A stretch of 17,439 nucleotides of DNA, from NCBI GenBank assembly GCA_963997925.1, contig CAXEOX010000064.1:1-17439 (forward strand). Reading direction: 5' to 3'. Below, piece after piece: positions 14,571 through 17,439 of this stretch. Made by a program: the position numbers and the translations under genes. Position 1 is the first letter of the stretch. Each line of letters starts with the position of its first letter. Below the pieces are notes generated by a model. The model was not told the DNA's origin, did no database searches, and worked only from the letters and a program-made list of their open reading frames with translations. Source of the DNA: UBA11650 sp963997925 (GTDB lineage: Bacteria; Chloroflexota; Dehalococcoidia; Lucifugimonadales; UBA3495).

Positions 14571-16490
14571 TTACTCCTCCAATGTCGTGATATCCCCTGG
14601 GTCCAAGCCCAACTCCTGGGCTTTTAGCAGTCGTCTCATAATCTTGCCAGATCGGGTCTTGGGTAAGGTAGGGGTAAATTCCAACTCGGCTGGCACGGCT
14701 ATTGGGCCAATCTCTTGGCGCACGTGGAGTTTTAAGGCTCTAACCATTTCCTCTGATGGCTCATTACCGACACGCAGAGTTACAAAGCCTTTGATGATTT
14801 CGCCACGTAGCTCATCGGGTTTGCCTATGACTGCGGCTTCTGCTACCGCTGGATGGGACACCAATGCACTTTCTACTTCTGCGGACCCGATGCGGTGGCC
14901 GGCTACGTTTAGCACATCGTCGGCACGGCCTACAACCATGTAATAACCTTCCGAGTCTCTGAGTGCCACGTCGCCGGTGAAATAGTAGCCTGGGATAGTG
15001 GACCAATCTCGATCATACCTGTCGGGATCTCCATAGACATCACGGTAGAAGTGGGGGAAAGGTTGTTTGATGACCAACAAACCGCCTTTGTCAGGTTCAG
15101 TAATTGGCTGGCCTTCTCTGTCAACTATGTCCAACACGGCTCCCGGCAATGGGATACCAACTTTGCCCGGCTTAACTGGAATGGTCGCAGGTGTGCCGAG
15201 GCAAGGGCCTCCGGTTTCCGTTTGCCACCAATTGTCCACGATGTGACCCCATTCTCCGTTGCCGCAAAGATACTCGTAGCTCCAGCGTAAGGCTTCGGGG
15301 TTCAGAGGTTCACCTGCGCAGGTTAAAAACCTCAGAGAACGCAGGTCATACTGCTTCGGGTAGGACTCTCCGTACCGCATCAGCATCCGCAGCGCCGTGG
15401 GAGCTGTGAATATCACGTTAACCCCGTATTTCTCTATCACTTCATAAAAAATTCCTGGATGAGGGTAGTCTATAGCTCCCTCTCTGAACACTGTAGTAGC
15501 CCCAGAAATTAAAGGCGCGTAGACGATATAGCTGTGTCCCACAACCCATCCGATGTCAGAAGTACACCAAAAAACGTCGTCGTCTTTAACGTCCCAAAAG
15601 GTCTTGAAGTGATAGGAGGTACCCACCATGTATCCGCCATGAACGTGGAGTACGCCTTTAGGTTTCCCAGTAGTTCCGCTGGTGTAGAGTATGTAAAGTG
15701 GGTCTTCCGCGTCCATGACTTCGGCATCGCAGTGAACGCTGCTATTTTCTATGAGCTCGTCGAAGTCCACCTGTTTGGCATTCCTGCTCCCTCCATGTGC
15801 ATCATCCTCCTCGGTCTCCCGCCTCCAGACTACGACATGTTCCAAGACATCTAAGCCTTCAACTGCTTCGTCGCTGATACTCTTAAGGTCCACCTTGTTT
15901 CCTCTGCGATAGCCAGCATCGGCGGTTATCAACACTTTGGCTTGAGCGTCTAGAATCCGTTCCCGCAAAGACCCTACGCTGAACCCGGCGTAGACCACGC
16001 TGTGGATAGCGCCGATTCTGGCGCAGGCAAGCATGGCTATGGTACCTTCGGGGGCCAAGGGCATATATATGACTACTCGGTCCCCTTTCCCCACTCCTAT
16101 CGACTTGAGTCCATTTGCAAGCCGGTTGACCATTTGAGCCAGTCGCCCGTATGTGTACACGCGTTCCGAGCCGTCTTCGCCGAGCCAGACTAATGCGGCC
16201 TTGTTTCTCTTGCCCGATGCCAAGTGACGATCCAAACAATTGTAAGTGATGTTGCATTTAGCTCCCAAGAACCATTTGAAACGGGGATAGTCCCATTGGA
16301 AAACCTTATCCCAAGGAGCGAACCAGTCGAGCTCTTCGGCCACACCACTCCAAAACTCCTCAGGGTCGTCAATGGACTGGCGGTGGGCTTCTTTGTGATC
16401 TTTAAGATAAACCTGCCGAACAAGACTATCAGGTGGTTGTATCTGTCCGCTCTCTTGGAGCAAATGGTCGATTTGTCCTTGGTTTACCAT
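14571..16490 (-). CDS. acs: Acetyl-CoA synthetase
   Basis: This 639-residue, AMP-forming, cytoplasmic enzyme converts acetate, ATP and CoA to acetyl-CoA through acetyl-AMP. The N-terminal ACS domain (DPEEFWSGVAEELDWF) is followed by the adenylation core with the phosphate loop YTSGTTGKPKG. WWQTETGG carries the Trp that limits the acyl pocket to acetate in known Acs enzymes. YYFTGD and GRADDVLNVAGHRIG form the hinge, and the C-terminal PKTRSGKIMRR holds the catalytic Lys616, the usual acetylation target. Length matches Acs (about 650). GAGGA eight bases before the ATG supports the start. A propionate-CoA ligase is less likely because of the Trp. It is the only complete gene of its transcript. 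Confidence 0.95.
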   Translation of the reverse strand: MVNQGQIDHLLQESGQIQPPDSLVRQVYLKDHKEAHRQSIDDPEEFWSGVAEELDWFAPWDKVFQWDYPRFKWFLGAKCNITYNCLDRHLASGKRNKAALVWLGEDGSERVYTYGRLAQMVNRLANGLKSIGVGKGDRVVIYMPLAPEGTIAMLACARIGAIHSVVYAGFSVGSLRERILDAQAKVLITADAGYRRGNKVDLKSISDEAVEGLDVLEHVVVWRRETEEDDAHGGSRNAKQVDFDELIENSSVHCDAEVMDAEDPLYILYTSGTTGKPKGVLHVHGGYMVGTSYHFKTFWDVKDDDVFWCTSDIGWVVGHSYIVYAPLISGATTVFREGAIDYPHPGIFYEVIEKYGVNVIFTAPTALRMLMRYGESYPKQYDLRSLRFLTCAGEPLNPEALRWSYEYLCGNGEWGHIVDNWWQTETGGPCLGTPATIPVKPGKVGIPLPGAVLDIVDREGQPITEPDKGGLLVIKQPFPHFYRDVYGDPDRYDRDWSTIPGYYFTGDVALRDSEGYYMVVGRADDVLNVAGHRIGSAEVESALVSHPAVAEAAVIGKPDELRGEIIKGFVTLRVGNEPSEEMVRALKLHVRQEIGPIAVPAELEFTPTLPKTRSGKIMRRLLKAQELGLDPGDITTLEE

Positions 16491-16976
16491 GGCACTTCCT
16501 CATTGATATTTTGCTGTTAGAGTTGAGCGAATACCCTCCGGGTAATCGTAGGCCATACAAAGGTATTGTGTTGAACGCGGGGAGATAGATCCCTTTTATG
16601 AGGGAACCGGACATCGGAATATCGAATCGCTCGTAGTCCCCAGGTGCGCTTCATTCGAAACCCACGTCCGAGCGTAGGGTCAACGGTTCTCACCATCACG
16701 ATACTATATGCTGGGAACTGAGGTTACAATAGATTCCCGCTTTCACCTTGTCAATGTAGCCGTGAGCTCTGGCCGCGCGGCGTTGTAGCGGTTTAACTTA
16801 AGGGCAGATAGACCGTAGCCTGTCATTGGTTTTACGTTCAATGAGTGTTTCTTGTCACTCGATTGGCTGAAAGGTATCTAGGTGTCCACGGGTTTTTTCG
16901 AATGTGAAGAAAACCTCTTGAATTAACGGCCCCGTTCCAACTACTAGCCTGATTGGGGTAACACCGGGGAGTAAAG
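16491..16976. other. Divergent intergenic region, acs / MBL-fold gene
   Basis: About 490 bases without a convincing gene or tRNA. It should hold the promoters of acs (leftward) and of the MBL gene (rightward), but I see no strong -35/-10 pair. Two small structures are visible. An imperfect hairpin GGTTTT/AAAACC lies at 16891-16915. A 12-base inverted repeat AACGGCCCCGTT lies at 16925-16936, about 40 bases upstream of the MBL gene and possibly an operator. Confidence 0.35.
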
Positions 16977-17439
16977 ATGGAACTGAGAGTTTTAGGGGCT
17001 CACAATGCGGAGAGCAAGACCACCCGGTTGGAGTCCCACCTCATCGATAAGGTTCTAGTCCTCGACGCTGGCGGTCTTACCAGGTCATTAACTTTCGAAG
17101 AGCAAGCGGGCATCCGAGCCGTGATTCTTTCCCATAGGCACTTCGATCACGTGCGGGACCTGCTTCCCCTGGGTGTTGGGCTGCTTACCGCCGGGAAAAC
17201 CATCGACGTCTACGCCATCGAAGACACGGTGAAATTCGTCTCCGAGAAGCTTCTGGACGGTAGTTTGTATCCGGATTTCCGGATCTTCCCCAGTCCAGAA
17301 GCCCCGGTGTTCCGATTCCACACCATCGAGTTTTACAGGGAGTTTCAGGTCCTGGGTTACAACGTGATGGCGGTGCCGGTCTATCATGCCGTTCCGGCGG
17401 CGGGCTTCCAGATAACGTCCGGCAGCACCACGCTGTTTT
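16977..17439 (+). CDS. MBL-fold metallo-hydrolase (5' part, runs off the window)
   Basis: The first 154 residues of an MBL-fold protein are present; there is no stop before the right edge. The metal motif is HRHFDH at 53-58. An acidic DAGG strand end (30-33) precedes it, and His137 in PVYHAVP is the likely third-motif ligand. The short N-terminus and LGAHNAES resemble the cyclic-nucleotide phosphodiesterase/RNase Z-like branch rather than the glyoxalase II type. GGGGAG at 16966-16971 lies five bases before the ATG. It differs clearly from the other MBL protein in the window and is not a duplicate of it. Substrate unknown. Confidence 0.8.
   Translation, partial: MELRVLGAHNAESKTTRLESHLIDKVLVLDAGGLTRSLTFEEQAGIRAVILSHRHFDHVRDLLPLGVGLLTAGKTIDVYAIEDTVKFVSEKLLDGSLYPDFRIFPSPEAPVFRFHTIEFYREFQVLGYNVMAVPVYHAVPAAGFQITSGSTTLF

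Noticed and set aside
16640..16720. Possible tRNA on the minus strand because of a TTTCGAAT stretch
   Set aside because: The flanking bases do not form a T stem and no anticodon or acceptor stem can be drawn.
1..17439. CRISPR array, integrase, transposase or prophage
   Set aside because: No spaced direct repeats and no recombinase-like frame were seen on either strand.

Overview
The window looks like a piece of a free-living, heterotrophic bacterial chromosome of moderate GC content. The mix of an F420/FMN luciferase-like oxidoreductase, an Old Yellow Enzyme, an enolase-superfamily sugar-acid dehydratase, an amidase, a PPi-type phosphofructokinase and a CoA-transferase III fragment recalls Chloroflexota such as Dehalococcoidia/SAR202. 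That placement is an inference from gene content; no rRNA, tRNA or other marker gene is present.

Layout, left to right. The 3' end of an unidentified + strand gene (1-119) is followed by a gap. A minus-strand ABC exporter pair comes next (ATPase 2313-1189, permease 1192-473, overlapping by ATGA). A + strand PPi-type 6-phosphofructokinase (2784-4085) follows. A minus-strand group then runs from 6189 to 4295: luciferase-like oxidoreductase, SNase-fold lipoprotein and a small membrane protein. Just beyond it lies a remnant of a D-2-hydroxyacid dehydrogenase (4167-4271). A divergent promoter region leads to a + strand MBL-fold hydrolase (6506-7594). That gene is separated from a convergent OYE-family reductase (8757-7660) by a perfect 23-bp hairpin repeat. 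An amidase with a GatC-like N-terminus (10561-8912) and an enolase-superfamily dehydratase (11863-10691) lie on the minus strand. The dehydratase diverges from a DapA-family aldolase (12056-12985) that ends in a strong intrinsic terminator. The right part holds a ferredoxin:thioredoxin reductase (FTR) catalytic-subunit gene (13487-13915), a truncated CoA-transferase III (14503-13946), acetyl-CoA synthetase (16490-14571) and the start of a second MBL-fold protein (16977 onward).

The most interesting item is the FTR gene. A conventional reading stops at a TGA at 13745-13747, after 86 codons. The same frame continues for 55 more codons that also read as FTR family sequence. The TGA sits exactly where the last Cys of the invariant CPC-X16-CPC-X8-CHC motif should be. 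A hairpin with the geometry of a bacterial SECIS element (13757-13782, GGA loop 21 nt after the TGA) follows at once. I read this as a selenoprotein FTR in which selenocysteine replaces the cluster-proximal active-site cysteine. TGA is a normal stop for three other genes in the window, so a genome-wide code change is not the explanation.

The metabolic genes fit a catabolic picture. The dehydratase could make a 2-keto-3-deoxy sugar acid and the divergent aldolase could split it to pyruvate plus an aldehyde. Acetyl-CoA synthetase and PPi-PFK feed central carbon metabolism. Substrates cannot be assigned from sequence alone.
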